Below are positions 62,671-64,000 of a stretch of DNA of 64,000 bases, one piece after another. Source of the DNA: Monarcha castaneiventris obscurior. Lineage: Eukaryota > Chordata > Aves > Passeriformes > Monarchidae. The DNA is taken from positions 7,284,001 to 7,348,000 of the forward strand of contig JAMPIT010000890.1 of assembly GCA_026261815.1 (NCBI GenBank), given 5' to 3'. Under the pieces are notes generated by a model. The model was not told where the DNA came from. It did not search any database and worked only from the letters and a program-made list of their open reading frames with translations. Both the position numbers and the translations under genes were made by a program. The first letter of the stretch is position 1, and every line of letters starts with the position of its first letter.

Positions 62671-63304
62671 GTAATCCAACTAATAAAAATACCTGCAAAA
62701 CTCCAGCATGTGTGGATTGAAGAAGAGACAGAGAAGGGAGGTTGTGCAGCTTCCAAACCCCAGAATGCTGCCAGAAGTTTTAAGGAGTCACTGGTTTAGA
62801 AAGGGTTTTGTATCTAAGTTTACTAAATTTGAGGAATGCATATATGTGGATTTGTAACTATACTGGCCAGTACATGAAGGCTATGAACCGTTTTTGTCAT
62901 GTGTATTATACTGATCCTAGTTTCCAGCACTTAACATTCCTTTTGCCGTGTTTAATTAATAAATGTACAAAATAATCTGGTACTTCATTATTAAAAGAAA
63001 ATATTTCTAGTAAATACCCAAACATTCAAACTTAGCATTGGAAATATGCCATAGCTATTACGTAGCCAAGGTCACTTGAAAATATGCCTGCAAAGAGCAC
63101 CTAGGATTATATTTTATAGTGGGGGGGGAATCACCGGAAATTAATAGACGGCTCTTATGCCAATTCCCATCTATTTAAGTTCTTCTAATTTTCTCATTAG
63201 TATAAGGAGACTCCTTCTTGGTGGATTTAAAATTGCAGAAATTCTCCATTCAGCATGCTGCAGATGGACTTTTCTGTTGTTTCAGCTTGGCTCTCCTGGA
63301 TCTG
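62671..63304. other. Non-coding spacer between CR1 pieces
   Basis: AT-rich unique DNA with a nine-G run at 63121-63129. No gene is seen. The CR1 fragments on either side may or may not derive from one insertion; about 630 bp of non-CR1-like sequence separates them. Confidence 0.5.
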
Positions 63305-63362
63305 GAGAATGGCTGGACTCAATAATCCAAGAGGTCATTTCCAACCTTGACAATTCTGTGAA
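63305..63362 (+). mobile_element. CR1 LINE 3' terminal fragment
   Basis: GGCTGGACTCAATAATCC, AGAGGTCATTTCCAACCTTG and ACAATTCTGTG match the last tens of bases of CR1, including the terminal ATTCTGTG unit. Only the 3' end is present, the commonest form of 5'-truncated CR1. Confidence 0.75.
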
Positions 63363-64000
63363 CCCTTGTGTGTTGTATGCACATACACCTGCGGTCACTT
63401 TGCCATTCCAGGTGTTCCAACAGGTTGATACAGCAACAAGCTTCTGCAGGGAGAAGATTCTCTGCTAAACAGTACCGTGCATTTTTACTGGGGAGCTGTG
63501 GAAGCAAGTTAGTAAACTTTCAACACCGCAAGTAAGCAAGCGTCTGGGGCTGCTGTCTCTGTCACCCTGCAGCATCAGGGTGCTATCATATTTTATAAAA
63601 TGGCCATAAAGTATATATTTACCTGACACCAAAATGCTTCTGAAAGGCTGACTTAGTTTTTGCAGCGCAGGTTGCATATTTTTGTTTGTGGGTGTTATGT
63701 TTGCTTGCAGTCTTATCTGTTGTTGGTGTCAGGCCATTAAACAAATGCAAAAAAATATCCTAAATAGAAACATAACAGATCAACAAAATGTGTAACCCCC
63801 ACAACATAGTAATTAAAAAAAAAAAAAGGTAATTTAAAAAAAACCAACAAAAACTATACTTTCATTTCACCTGTCAGCCTCATTTGCTCTAACTTATGAT
63901 CTCAGAAATTAGATCATCTGAAAATGAAACAGATGGAGGCTCCTTTAGACTGGGTAGGTGTGGGGATGGGAGGGAGAGGGACACAGCCGAAGGCACCTTC
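63363..64000. other. Non-coding AT-rich unique DNA
   Basis: No gene is recognised. An A run near 63813-63844 and a purine-rich right end (GGGAGGGAGAGGG) are the only notable features. Confidence 0.55.

Overview
This is vertebrate nuclear DNA, most probably from a songbird. It is AT-rich, has no dense coding, and has few interspersed repeats. Those repeats are avian in type: 3' pieces of CR1 LINEs (54.8, 62.2-62.7 and 63.3 kb), a dispersed GC-rich bird repeat (24.5-24.9 kb) and endogenous-retrovirus LTRs of songbird type (37.5, 47.5 and 61.5 kb). Family names rest on remembered resemblance; no repeat library was searched.

No complete protein-coding gene is visible. The window reads as a gene desert or the inside of very large introns. 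A few short open segments are framed by good splice sites. The best are a 78-nt plus-strand segment at 11569-11646, which encodes a KSTQT (dynein light chain LC8-type) motif, and a 61-nt minus-strand segment at 5511-5571. Weaker ones lie at 27859-27906 and 56761-56833. They are on both strands, so they cannot all belong to one transcript, and no parent gene was recognised. An unrecognised 104-codon minus-strand frame at 40917-41231 follows a good splice acceptor.

The most structured region is 47.5-49.6 kb. It holds one old class I (gammaretrovirus-like) 5' LTR with a TATA-like box and AATAAA, a decayed proline-tRNA-type primer site, a GC-rich leader and a gag remnant ending in a broken nucleocapsid zinc-knuckle start. 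Directly after it comes a roughly 500-bp minisatellite built from a 10-bp module and a 22-bp module. The 10-bp module puts AGGTCA/GGGTCA half-sites exactly 10 bp apart, so the array is a run of DR4 nuclear-receptor-type elements interleaved with CACCTG E-boxes. This is the strongest candidate for something undescribed here.

Between these landmarks the DNA is AT-rich and mostly unique. Several stretches (5.8-6.3, 30.3-30.6, 44.6-44.9, 52.4-52.7 and 59.0-59.2 kb) look like conserved non-coding regulatory DNA, with TAAT homeodomain cores and octamer-like sites. That is inference until aligned to other genomes. Simple repeats include an AT/AC microsatellite at 24.2 kb, a CTTTTG/poly-T tract at 53.9-54.0 kb and an exact 3 x 21-bp tandem repeat at 11.35 kb.
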